The position numbers and the translations under genes were made by a program. From an uncultured Flavobacteriales bacterium (lineage in GTDB: Bacteria; Bacteroidota; Bacteroidia; Flavobacteriales_D; Crocinitomicaceae), in NCBI GenBank assembly GCA_913054135.1, contig CAJXJK010000004.1:124001-188000 (forward strand): a stretch of DNA of 64,000 bases, given 5' to 3'. The notes under the pieces are model-generated. The model ran no database searches, had not been told where the DNA came from, and saw only the letters and a list, made by a program, of their open reading frames with translations. Shown here one piece after another: positions 17,092-25,412 of this stretch. The stretch's first letter is position 1; each line of letters starts with the position of its first letter.

Positions 17092-18181
17092 CTGCTCCCT
17101 CCTCTACTCTAAATACAAACTTCTCTATATCAATCTCACTAAATACTTTCTCAATCCTGTCAACATCTGTGTCTGTAATGAATACTTGACCAAAGGCATG
17201 ATCTGAGACCAGCTTCATTAAATGGGCTACTCGTTCATGATCTAGCTTATCAAAAATATCATCTAATAATAAAATAGGTTTCATATTGAGCAAAGAACTG
17301 ATCATATCAAATTGCGCCAATTTCAATGCAATTAAAAATGATTTCTGTTGACCCTGAGACCCAAATTTCTTTATAGGCTGCCCATGAATAAGAAAAGTCA
17401 AGTCATCCTTATGAATCCCAACAGTAGTGTACCCTACAGCCGAGTCTTTTCTTTTGCTTTTTTCAATTTGTTCAGCAAAATCTCCGCTACTCAATTGTGA
17501 ATCATACGAAATTGAAATACTTTCTTTTTTATTCGCAATCAAATCAAAATACTTTTGAAAAATCGGAATAAAATCGGTCAAAAACGTAGTTCTTTTCTCA
17601 TGGATTGAATGTCCTAGATCTATGAGTTGAGCATCCCAAACTTCAATACTTTCTTGATCAAATATTCTTAACTCTTGAAATTGCTTCAAAAGTGCATTCC
17701 TTTGTTTCAAAACCTTATTATACCTAATCAAAGTATCTAAATAAAATCTATCGTACTGAGAAATGATACTGTCAATGAACTTCCTTCTGGTTTCACTCCC
17801 CTCAATAATAAGGTTTGTATCGTAAGGAGAAATAACCACGGCTGGAAACTGACCTATATGCTCAGCCAGTTTATCGTATTCTTTTTTATTTCGCTTTACT
17901 TTCTTTTTTTGACCCTGCTGAACTGAAATCGTGATGTCTATCTTCTTTTCTTCTTTCTGATATTTAGAAGAAAGTAAAAAGAACTTCTCTTCCATTTTGA
18001 TATTCTGCTTATCAACTGGATTCAAAAAAGATTTACAAAATGAGAGATAATAAATGGCATCTAACATATTCGTCTTGCCCTGACCATTGTTACCTACAAA
18101 TACATTTATCTCTGGGCTCAAATTAATTGTAGCCTCAGTGTAACTCTTAAAATTCACAAGCGATAAAGTATCCAAATGCAT
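17078..18181 (-). CDS. recF: RecF, recombination mediator ATPase
   Basis: 367 residues from the ATG at 18181. The extended frame to 18199 is rejected: a -7 element (18187-18194) lies in it and the family starts at MHLDTLSLVNFKSY. Walker A is VFVGNNGQGKTN, the ABC-type signature is GSQGQQKSFLIALKLAQ, and Walker B with D-loop is PILLLDDIFDKLD. RecF binds single-strand/double-strand DNA junctions and helps RecOR load RecA at gaps. Upstream of and overlapping the DciA-like gene. Confidence 0.95.
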   Translation of the reverse strand: MHLDTLSLVNFKSYTEATINLSPEINVFVGNNGQGKTNMLDAIYYLSFCKSFLNPVDKQNIKMEEKFFLLSSKYQKEEKKIDITISVQQGQKKKVKRNKKEYDKLAEHIGQFPAVVISPYDTNLIIEGSETRRKFIDSIISQYDRFYLDTLIRYNKVLKQRNALLKQFQELRIFDQESIEVWDAQLIDLGHSIHEKRTTFLTDFIPIFQKYFDLIANKKESISISYDSQLSSGDFAEQIEKSKRKDSAVGYTTVGIHKDDLTFLIHGQPIKKFGSQGQQKSFLIALKLAQFDMISSLLNMKPILLLDDIFDKLDHERVAHLMKLVSDHAFGQVFITDTDVDRIEKVFSEIDIEKFVFRVEEGAVGRF

Positions 18182-18186
18182 CCTAA

Positions 18187-18194
18187 CAAAATTA
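18187..18194 (-). promoter_or_regulatory. -7 element for recF, adjacent to ATG
   Basis: Minus strand TAATTTTG, a perfect TAnnTTTG, with 5 nt before the recF ATG at 18181; implies a leaderless or near-leaderless recF-dciA mRNA. Confidence 0.45.
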
Positions 18195-18269
18195 GGCAAT
18201 TATAATTAGGATTAATCATTGTTTCGCAGGAGTTATACACCTTTTGTCCTTAGTCTTGTTTAGAAAACT

Positions 18270-18277
18270 TAACTTTG
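18270..18277 (+). promoter_or_regulatory. -7 element for the HSDR_N gene, adjacent to ATG
   Basis: TAACTTTG, perfect TAnnTTTG, with only 4 nt (AAGT) before the ATG at 18282. No TTG at the standard -33 spacing. Confidence 0.45.
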
Positions 18278-18281
18278 AAGT

Positions 18282-18749
18282 ATGTACCCTAAACTTAATC
18301 TTCCTGATAGTGATGTTCGTGTTAAAGACGGTCAAATTTGGGATCGATTAAGAAAGAAGTGGTACAAATCAACTCCTGAAGAATGGGTGAGACAGAATTT
18401 CATCAATTATTTGATTGAATCAAAAAAATATCCCGAAGGACGTCTAGTTTCTGAGCATTTAGTTAAGTATAATGGGATGAATAAAAGGTGCGACATTGCT
18501 TTATTCAATCAAGAACTAAAGGTAGATGCTATCGTAGAATGCAAAGCGCCGAAGGTAGAATTAACGCAAGACACTTTTTATCAAATTGCTAGATATAACA
18601 AGGTTTTGAACGCCTCTTTACTAATTTTAACAAATGGCCTACACCACTATTGTGCTTTTGTTGATCTTAAGAAAAAAGAATTGAGATTTCTTACCGAAAT
18701 TCCAGATTTTCAAACTTTAGAAAGTATGCTAAGAGATAATCTTAGTTAG
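18282..18749 (+). CDS. Type I restriction R-subunit N-terminal-like nuclease-fold protein (HSDR_N_2)
   Basis: 155 residues forming a stand-alone PD-(D/E)xK-fold domain like the N-terminus of type I restriction R subunits. The segment EEWVRQNFINYLIE precedes a core with RCDIALF and IVECKAP (the D...E-x-K motif) and then DTFYQIARYNK. It is a single-domain protein, widespread in Bacteroidota without any restriction system, and no hsdM or hsdS lies nearby. Its substrate is unknown. Its 3' end overlaps the convergent gene by 8 bp. Confidence 0.8.
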   Translation: MYPKLNLPDSDVRVKDGQIWDRLRKKWYKSTPEEWVRQNFINYLIESKKYPEGRLVSEHLVKYNGMNKRCDIALFNQELKVDAIVECKAPKVELTQDTFYQIARYNKVLNASLLILTNGLHHYCAFVDLKKKELRFLTEIPDFQTLESMLRDNLS

Positions 18750-19395
18750 ATATTCGGTATTTACCTGAACCAAATCCACCAATAAACTCAGACCATGCAG
18801 CTGGATTTAGCAAATTGTTCTGAGGTCCCTGCCCCCTTGTATACTGATCACGCATAAATTGCTGCTGAGAACTGCTATAAGATGAAGAACCATCTGAATT
18901 CATTATCGCGCCAACAAAAGCCATTTCTTGAGGAGTTAATCTTTTTCTAGCTCTTTTTAATGCACTATTAGGACTCTCCATATTCACGAAAGACTCGGCA
19001 AAAGCTTCTCGCGAAGGCCATGGATAAACGTCAACAGGTTTTGACATGATGGTATCAAACTTCATCACTTGAACTAAGCTAAAGGCATTCAGCTCAGTGG
19101 TGTCAGAGATGATATATTGCTTCTTTTTAAATCCTAAACAAGAAAATTGAATGGTATCTCCAGGATGTACCACCAATGCATAGTAACCATAATAATCTGC
19201 AATTACTCCCCTGTTTGTAGTGATATCAACAATCTTTGTAAAAGGGACTCTCATCATACTATCCGTAATGACAATTCCTGTCATTTGAATGTACTTTATA
19301 GAATCCTTATCTGCTGCTGCATTATTCTGAGACCAGCTTTTGTTCACAGTCATTAACAACACAAACAATAAACAGTATTTAATAACCTTCTTCAT
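18742..19395 (-). CDS. Secreted CarboxypepD_reg-like domain protein
   Basis: 217 residues from the ATG at 19395 (chosen for a clean signal peptide, MKKVIKYCLLFVLLMTVNKSWSQ). A carboxypeptidase regulatory-like Ig fold occupies about 38-115: TGIVITDSMMRVPFTKIVDITTNRGVIADYYGYYALVVHPGDTIQFSCLGFKKKQYII. The C-terminal part is Ser/Gln/Gly-rich with no recognisable motif. Proteins with this isolated domain are common in Bacteroidota envelopes; the role is unknown. Confidence 0.75.
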   Translation of the reverse strand: MKKVIKYCLLFVLLMTVNKSWSQNNAAADKDSIKYIQMTGIVITDSMMRVPFTKIVDITTNRGVIADYYGYYALVVHPGDTIQFSCLGFKKKQYIISDTTELNAFSLVQVMKFDTIMSKPVDVYPWPSREAFAESFVNMESPNSALKRARKRLTPQEMAFVGAIMNSDGSSSYSSSQQQFMRDQYTRGQGPQNNLLNPAAWSEFIGGFGSGKYRISN

Positions 19396-19503
19396 TCTAT
19401 ACAAATATCCTCATAATATGGCTCCTTACAAAACATTTTAACAAAATTTAGAATCATTCTAAAACCTATTCGTTTTTATACCCTAAATCAAATTCATTTT
19501 TAT

Positions 19504-19511
19504 TAACTTTG
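19504..19511 (+). promoter_or_regulatory. -7 element for guaB
   Basis: TAACTTTG, perfect TAnnTTTG, 32 nt before the guaB ATG. A standard -33 TTG is not seen at 19-20 nt. Confidence 0.5.
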
Positions 19512-19543
19512 CGGGAATTTATAAATGAAATAAATTCAAAAAA

Positions 19544-21016
19544 ATGGGAATTTCTGATCTTAAAAATGTCACTGAGGGATTAACGTATGATGATGTTCTT
19601 CTAGTGCCAAGATACTCTGAAGTACTTCCTAATCAAGTTAAGCTTCAAACTCAATTCAGTAGAAACATCTTTCTAAATGCTCCGATTGTATCGGCAGCAA
19701 TGGATACGGTGACGGAATCGGAATTGGCTATTGCTATCGCTCAACAAGGTGGAATTGGTGTAGTTCACAAGAATATGTCAATTGAAGAACAAGCTCTTGA
19801 GGTAAGAAAAGTTAAGCGTTCAGAAAGCGGGATGATCTTAGACCCGATCACACTTAGAATAGAATCTACAGTTGCAGATGCCTTGAAGCTGATGAAAGAA
19901 AATTCAATTGGTGGAATTCCAGTTGTTGATTCTGAGAACAAACTATTGGGTATCGTAACCAATAGAGATTTAAGGTTCGAAAAACAAGTCAACAGACCGA
20001 TTGCAGAGGTGATGACTTCTGATAATATCATTACAGCTACCAAAGGAACTACACTAGAGGATGCTGAAAAAACTCTTCAAGGATATAAAATTGAAAAATT
20101 ACCAGTTGTTGATACTGAGAATAAGTTGATTGGATTAATCACTTTTAGAGATATCATTAAAGTTAAAGAACATCCTAACTCTTGCAAAGATACTTTCGGA
20201 AGATTGAGAGTTGCTGCTGCAGTGGGAGTAACTAATGACACCATTGAAAGAGTAGATGCTTTGGTTGAAGCAGGTGTTGACGCAATTATTATCGATACTG
20301 CTCACGGTCATACTCAAGGAGTTGTCGTTAAGCTTAAAGAGATTAAAGCAAAACATACTAGCATTGATGTTGTAGTTGGAAATATTGCAACTCCAGAAGC
20401 GGCACAGTTTTTAGTTGATGCTGGCGCGGATGCAGTTAAAGTAGGAATTGGACCTGGTTCAATTTGTACTACCAGAATTATTGCAGGTGTTGGTGTCCCT
20501 CAACTTTCAGCAGTAAACAATGTGGCTCTTGCTCTTGAAGGATCAGGGGTTCCGGTTATTGCAGATGGAGGAATTAGATATACAGGAGATTTTGTAAAAG
20601 CCATTGCAGCTGGAGCCGATACAATCATGGTTGGTTCAATGTTTGCAGGGGTTAAAGAAAGTCCTGGTGAGACTATCATCTTTCAAGGACGAAAATTTAA
20701 GACATATAGAGGAATGGGATCTGTGGAGGCTATGCAGAAAGGATCAAAAGATAGATACTTTCAAGCGGCAGAGGCTGATGATAAAAAATTAGTACCAGAA
20801 GGAATTTCAGGAAGAGTGCCATATAAAGGAGAATTAGCTGAAGTAATGCATCAAATCATTGGAGGCGTTAGAGCTGGAATGGGATATTGCGGAGCTGCAG
20901 ATATTTCCAACCTTAAGGGCGCACCTTTCGTTAGAATTTCGAGTGCAGGTGTTCATGAGAGCCATCCACATGATGTATCAATTACACGTGAAGCTCCAAA
21001 TTACAGTAAAAAATAA
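19544..21016 (+). CDS. guaB: IMP dehydrogenase
   Basis: 490 residues, full length. Substrate and catalytic loop [20 protein letters not shown] with the catalytic Cys308, [17 protein letters not shown] for phosphate binding, the flap region with [16 protein letters not shown], and two CBS domains inserted at about 100-210 ([22 protein letters not shown] and [23 protein letters not shown]). It oxidises IMP to XMP with NAD+, the committed step to guanine nucleotides, in the cytoplasm; CBS domains give nucleotide control. The downstream chaperone gene starts 7 bp after the stop. Confidence 0.97.
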   Translation: MGISDLKNVTEGLTYDDVLLVPRYSEVLPNQVKLQTQFSRNIFLNAPIVSAAMDTVTESELAIAIAQQGGIGVVHKNMSIEEQALEVRKVKRSESGMILDPITLRIESTVADALKLMKENSIGGIPVVDSENKLLGIVTNRDLRFEKQVNRPIAEVMTSDNIITATKGTTLEDAEKTLQGYKIEKLPVVDTENKLIGLITFRDIIKVKEHPNSCKDTFGRLRVAAAVGVTNDTIERVDALVEAGVDAIIIDTAHGHTQGVVVKLKEIKAKHTSIDVVVGNIATPEAAQFLVDAGADAVKVGIGPGSICTTRIIAGVGVPQLSAVNNVALALEGSGVPVIADGGIRYTGDFVKAIAAGADTIMVGSMFAGVKESPGETIIFQGRKFKTYRGMGSVEAMQKGSKDRYFQAAEADDKKLVPEGISGRVPYKGELAEVMHQIIGGVRAGMGYCGAADISNLKGAPFVRISSAGVHESHPHDVSITREAPNYSKK

Positions 21017-21023
21017 CAAACAA

Positions 21024-23018
21024 ATGAGAAAAATACAGCTATTACTTTTAACATTATTTATTGCAGCCGTTTCATTCGGTCATGATGATAAAGATGATCC
21101 AATCGTACTAACTATAGACGGTGAAGGCATTCATACTTCTGAATTTTTATATATCTACCTAAAGAATAATAATGATTCAGATAAAGAAAAGTATAAGAAA
21201 GAAAATCTTGATGCTTACATGGAACTATTCATCAACTATAAATTAAAAGTTGCTGAAGCAGAAAGATTGGGATATGATACTATTCCGAAATTAAAATCAG
21301 AATTAGCTCAATACAGAAAGCAACTTTCTTTACCATATATGGTAGATAAGGATCAAAATGAGAACTTGATCAAAGAAGCTTACGAAAGAACCAAAAATGA
21401 AGTAAGAGCAAGTCACATTCTAATCAGAGTTAAACCTGACGCTAAACCAGAAGACTCTTTAGCAGCTTATAACAAGATCATGAAAATTAGAGATCGAATT
21501 GTAGGGGGTGAAGACTTTGGTGAAGTTGCAGCAGGAAAAGGAGGATCAGAAGATCCTTCAGCCAAAACAAACAAAGGAGATTTAGGCTATTTTTCTGCAC
21601 TGCAAATGGTTTATCCTTTTGAAGAAGCAGCATTTAACACTCCTGCAGGAGAAGTTTCAATGCCAATCAGAACAAGATTCGGATATCACATTATCAAGTC
21701 ACACGACCAAAGACCATCAAGAGGAAAAATAAAAGCAGCTCACATTATGGTGCTTTCAAACGACTCAATGAGTGATAAAGAGAAAGAAGAAGCTGAGAAA
21801 AAAATCAATGAAATCTATGCTTTACTAGAAGAAGGACAAAAGTTCCCTGAACTAGCTCAAAAATATTCTGATGATCAGTCATCAAAACCTAAAGGAGGTT
21901 TACTTCCAATTTTCGGAGCTGGATCAAAGCAAAGAATGGTTCCTGAATTTGAAGAGGCAGCATTCAATCTTAGCAAAGACTTTGAGTACACTAAGCCAGT
22001 TAAAACTGCTTACGGATGGCACATCATTCAAAGACATGAAGTTTATCCTGTAGCTACTTACGAACAGATGTATAGAGAATTGAAGCTTAAGGTTGAAAAG
22101 GACGTAAGAGCTCAATCTACTAAAGACGCATTTATAAATAAATTGAAGAAAGAGTACAATTTCAAACATGCAAACAGCAACAAATTACTTCCTCTATTCT
22201 ATGACTTCATGAACAATGACATCTTTGCTGGTAAGTGGAAAGGATTAGAAAACAAAACGAAGCATGATGAAGTGATGTTCGAATTCAAAGATCAGTTCTT
22301 CACAGTTGCAGATTTTGAAAAACACTTACTTAATCTAAACCTTCAAGGTTCACCACAGGCAATCAAAACTTTCATTGAGCAACAATATGAAAGCTGGTCA
22401 AGAGGTGAGTTATTGAAATACGAAGACAGTAACTTAGAATCTAAGTATCCTGAATTTAGATCATTGATTCAAGAATATAGAGATGGAATCTTAGTATTCG
22501 AAATTATGCAGAATGAGATCTGGAACAAGGCTTCAGAAGATACTGTTGGAATCAAAAATTACTACGAATCAAATAAAACTGACTTCACATATCCTGTAAG
22601 ATATAAAGGGGAATTGTACAAGTGTAAAGATAAAACAACTGCAAAAGAAGTTTATGCAATGACGCAAGTTGACAGCATGACTTTTGGGAAAATTCAAGAA
22701 GAGATAAACAAAGATTCTCAGTTGAATTTGGTGGTTAAGAAACATACTTTCAATTCACAAACAACTGAAGCCTTCAAAAAAGGAAAAAAGGTTAGGAAAT
22801 TCAAACCTGGATTGAACAAAATTTTTGAAAGAAATGACGAATACTATGTATTCAAAGTTGAAGATGTACTTGAACCAAGAACAAGGGAGTTTAAGGAAGC
22901 AAAGGGACTAGTAACTGCTGCTTATCAGAATAAACTTGAAAAGGATTGGTTGACTTCTTTAAGAAAAAGTCACAAAATTGAAATTCACCAAGAAGCGCTT
23001 TACGCGGTAGGTGAATAA
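21024..23018 (+). CDS. Periplasmic PpiC/SurA-like peptidylprolyl isomerase with two parvulin domains
   Basis: 664 residues from the ATG at 21024; a longer frame reaching back into guaB is an artefact because MRKIQLLLLTLFIAAVSFG is a proper signal peptide. A helical chaperone part (about 35-125) precedes two parvulin domains, at about 127-227 (VRASHILIRVKPDA ... FGYHIIK) and 236-338 (IKAAHIMVLSND ... YGWHIIQ). The C-terminal 320 residues are helical and Lys-rich. It should assist folding of outer-membrane and secreted proteins. It is 7 bp after guaB and is followed by two related factors. Confidence 0.88.
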   Translation: MRKIQLLLLTLFIAAVSFGHDDKDDPIVLTIDGEGIHTSEFLYIYLKNNNDSDKEKYKKENLDAYMELFINYKLKVAEAERLGYDTIPKLKSELAQYRKQLSLPYMVDKDQNENLIKEAYERTKNEVRASHILIRVKPDAKPEDSLAAYNKIMKIRDRIVGGEDFGEVAAGKGGSEDPSAKTNKGDLGYFSALQMVYPFEEAAFNTPAGEVSMPIRTRFGYHIIKSHDQRPSRGKIKAAHIMVLSNDSMSDKEKEEAEKKINEIYALLEEGQKFPELAQKYSDDQSSKPKGGLLPIFGAGSKQRMVPEFEEAAFNLSKDFEYTKPVKTAYGWHIIQRHEVYPVATYEQMYRELKLKVEKDVRAQSTKDAFINKLKKEYNFKHANSNKLLPLFYDFMNNDIFAGKWKGLENKTKHDEVMFEFKDQFFTVADFEKHLLNLNLQGSPQAIKTFIEQQYESWSRGELLKYEDSNLESKYPEFRSLIQEYRDGILVFEIMQNEIWNKASEDTVGIKNYYESNKTDFTYPVRYKGELYKCKDKTTAKEVYAMTQVDSMTFGKIQEEINKDSQLNLVVKKHTFNSQTTEAFKKGKKVRKFKPGLNKIFERNDEYYVFKVEDVLEPRTREFKEAKGLVTAAYQNKLEKDWLTSLRKSHKIEIHQEALYAVGE

Positions 23019-23038
23019 TAAAATTTGTTAATGAATTT

Positions 23039-23077
23039 AAGCCAAACGCTTTTAAAAATGCGTTTGGCTTTTTTTAT
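23039..23077 (+). terminator. Intrinsic terminator after the guaB-PPIase pair
   Basis: 11-bp perfect stem AAGCCAAACGC / GCGTTTGGCTT (23039-23049 with 23060-23070), a 10-nt loop, then a T-tract. It separates the first PPIase gene from the next two, whose start is only 15 bp further on. Confidence 0.8.
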
Positions 23078-23091
23078 ATATACATTTGACT

Positions 23092-23934
23092 ATGCTTAGG
23101 TATTGGCAGCTTTTAGCAATCATCCTCCTTTTAGGAGCGTGTTCTTCAAACGAAGACAAAGGAAAGCTGTTGGCCAAGGTTTTTGAAAGTGAGCTGTATG
23201 AATCAGACCTTAATTTTTTATTTAGAAATAAGACATTCTCAATTGAAGATAGCACTGCAATTAGTGAGGACTTTATAGATCAATGGATTAAATCTGAGAT
23301 TTTGGTGATAGAAGCAGATAAGAACGAGAAGATTGAAGTGGGCGATATTGAACAGAAGACTGAAAGAATAAAGAACGACCTCATTATTATGGAACTAGAA
23401 AAGGTTCTTGTGGATGAGAGATTAGACACCATGGTTTCTAAAAAAGAGGTTGAAGAGTATTACAACAGTCACTTGCAAGATTTTGAACTAAACGATTACT
23501 TGGTGAAAGTACTCTACTTGAAGGTTCCAGGAGACGCTCCTGACATTGACAAAATGGGAGGGCATTACAAACTGAGAGATGAAAAAGACTTGAATGAGAT
23601 TGATAAGTTCGCTCAACTTTATGCGACGAACTATTATTACGACGAAGAAAACTGGATCTATTTTGATGATTTATTAAAAGAGATACCTTTGCAGGATATA
23701 AATAAGGATCGATTCATAATGAAAAGGTCTAAAATTCGTTTTGAAGAAGAGGGAACGTACTACTTTTTGAATATCATAGATTACAAGTTGAAGAATACCA
23801 CTTCACCTATTGAATTTGAAAGTAGCAACATTAAAGAGAGAATCATCAATAAAAGAGTGATGGATCTTAGAGAGGATATTAAGAATGAAATTATTTCAAA
23901 AGCATATGAACAAAATGCAGTCACTAAATATTAA
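23092..23934 (+). CDS. Lipoprotein related to SurA/PpiC chaperones, no parvulin core seen
   Basis: 280 residues from the ATG at 23092. Lipobox LLGAC (Cys17) after a hydrophobic signal. The following helical region (FLFRNKTFSIEDSTAISEDFIDQWIKSEILVIEADKN ... VSKKEVEEYYNSHLQDFEL) matches the SurA/PpiC N-terminal chaperone layout, but the region where a parvulin domain would sit has no HIL/HVL...YGFH signature. So it is probably a membrane-anchored holdase-like relative without isomerase activity. Its 3' end overlaps the SurA-like gene, suggesting translational coupling. A TACATTTG at 23081-23088 is only 3 nt upstream of ATG. Confidence 0.75.
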   Translation: MLRYWQLLAIILLLGACSSNEDKGKLLAKVFESELYESDLNFLFRNKTFSIEDSTAISEDFIDQWIKSEILVIEADKNEKIEVGDIEQKTERIKNDLIIMELEKVLVDERLDTMVSKKEVEEYYNSHLQDFELNDYLVKVLYLKVPGDAPDIDKMGGHYKLRDEKDLNEIDKFAQLYATNYYYDEENWIYFDDLLKEIPLQDINKDRFIMKRSKIRFEEEGTYYFLNIIDYKLKNTTSPIEFESSNIKERIINKRVMDLREDIKNEIISKAYEQNAVTKY

Positions 23935-25297
23935 AAGATTCGCAGTTTTAGCGGGCTTTTTAATCACTTATCTAAATGTATCATTTGGGCAAGATTTGAA
24001 GCCGATTGATAAAATTGTTGCCAAGGTTGGTGAAGAATACATTTTACTATCTGACATCCAAAATCAAAAATTGTCATTGCAACAGAACAATGTAATTGCT
24101 ACTGACGACATGGATTGCGAGATCTTAGAGGGATTGATGTATGAAAAGCTATTGACAAATCAAGCCGTTATTGATTCGGTTGAAGTGGGTGATGAAATCG
24201 TTAACCAAGAGATGGAAAGTAGACTTCAGGTTATTGCTCAGCAAATTGGTTCAATTGAAAGACTAGAAGAGTTTTACGGAAAATCGGTAGCTCAAATAAA
24301 AGCTGAATTTTTTGAAGTAATTAAAAAGAGAATGCAAGCTGAGCGAATGAAAGAAACCATTACTGAAATGGTTGATGTCACTCCTAAGGAGGTAAAAGAG
24401 TTTTACTCTAGCCTACCTAAAGACAGTATTCCTTACATCAATTCAAAGATAACTGTTGCCCATGTTGTAATGTATCCTGAGTTAACTGATGCTGATAAAG
24501 CAGCTGCTAAAAAAGCAATTGAAGAAAGTAAAGAAAGAGTTATTTCAGAAGCAAGATCATTTCAAACTGAAGCGGTATTAACTTCTGAAGATCCAGGGTC
24601 TGCTGTACAAGGTGGAGACTTAGGCTGGCAAACAAAAGGGACAATGGTACCAGAGTTTGAGGCAGAAATTGAAAAACTTGAGAAAAATGAAATCTCTCCA
24701 ATCTTTGAGACTCAATACGGATTCCATTACCTTCAATTATTAGATAGAAAAGGAAACAACTATCATGTGCGTCATGTCTTAGTTTCACCTAAGGTAGATA
24801 AGAAGGCACTTTATAAAACGAAGGCTAGAATGGACAGTATCGCAGCTGCCATAAATAAAGGCACTTTGACTTTTGAGAGAGCTGCCTCATTATTTAGTGA
24901 TGATTTAAAGTCAAATACCAATGGCGGTAAAATTGTAAACCCATATTCAGGAGATTACAAATGGGACCTTCAAAACATTAATGAGATTGACCCACAAATG
25001 TCAAGAATTGTTGATAGACTGAGTGTTGGAGCAATTGCACCAGCCGCTCTTTATGACAATTTCTATGAGCAAAAACAAGGAATTAGAATTGTGAAATTAC
25101 TGAGTAAATCTAAGCCTCACGTAGCTAATTTAGATGACGACTATCAGTTAATTCAAATGGCTGCTCTCAACCAGAAAAAAGAAAAAGTGATTGATGATTG
25201 GGTAAAATCAAAAATCAGTGGGAACTATATCTGGATTTCAGAGCAGTATGCTACCTCATGCGAGTTCAAGCATGTATGGGTAAAAACGGGTAGCTGA
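23915..25297 (+). CDS. SurA-like periplasmic chaperone / peptidylprolyl isomerase
   Basis: 460 residues if started at 23915 (MQSLNIKRFAVLAGFLITYLNVSFGQ signal); ATGs at 23906 and 23885 are alternatives. N-terminal SurA_N-type helices begin IDKIVAKVGEEYILLSDIQNQ, followed by two parvulin domains: ITVAHVVMYPEL ... YGFHYLQLLDR and YHVRHVLVSPK ... IRIVKLL. It should chaperone outer-membrane proteins through the periplasm to the Bam complex. It overlaps the preceding lipoprotein gene by 20 bp, forming one unit of two folding factors behind a third. Confidence 0.88.
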   Translation: MQSLNIKRFAVLAGFLITYLNVSFGQDLKPIDKIVAKVGEEYILLSDIQNQKLSLQQNNVIATDDMDCEILEGLMYEKLLTNQAVIDSVEVGDEIVNQEMESRLQVIAQQIGSIERLEEFYGKSVAQIKAEFFEVIKKRMQAERMKETITEMVDVTPKEVKEFYSSLPKDSIPYINSKITVAHVVMYPELTDADKAAAKKAIEESKERVISEARSFQTEAVLTSEDPGSAVQGGDLGWQTKGTMVPEFEAEIEKLEKNEISPIFETQYGFHYLQLLDRKGNNYHVRHVLVSPKVDKKALYKTKARMDSIAAAINKGTLTFERAASLFSDDLKSNTNGGKIVNPYSGDYKWDLQNINEIDPQMSRIVDRLSVGAIAPAALYDNFYEQKQGIRIVKLLSKSKPHVANLDDDYQLIQMAALNQKKEKVIDDWVKSKISGNYIWISEQYATSCEFKHVWVKTGS

Positions 25298-25396
25298 TAA
25301 TTTCTACTTCTAAGTTTAGTTTCTGCTTTACTTTTTGATGAATCTTACATTAGAGAATTGAAATGGGCGAATAATCCGTCAGTCTCTCAATTCTAC

Positions 25397-25404
25397 TATC
25401 TTTA
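25397..25404 (+). promoter_or_regulatory. Weak -7 element before the acyltransferase gene
   Basis: TATCTTTA (one mismatch from TAnnTTTG) 8 nt before the ATG at 25413. An 8-bp inverted repeat AGAATTGA / TCAATTCT flanks the region just upstream (25354-25361 and 25387-25394). Confidence 0.3.
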
Positions 25405-25412
25405 ACTCATAG

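Noticed and set aside
18282-18749. Reading the HSDR_N_2 gene as part of a type I restriction system
   Set aside because: The protein is only the N-terminal nuclease-fold domain, and no helicase part, hsdM or hsdS is nearby.
19405-19543. Possible purine riboswitch upstream of guaB
   Set aside because: The leader from the -7 element is only about 30 nt, too short for an aptamer, and no conserved junction sequence is seen. The same holds for purC.
20859-21023. 55-codon N-terminal extension of the PpiC-like protein reaching back into guaB
   Set aside because: It overlaps guaB out of frame, and the ATG at 21024 gives a normal signal peptide; the extension is guaB read in another frame.
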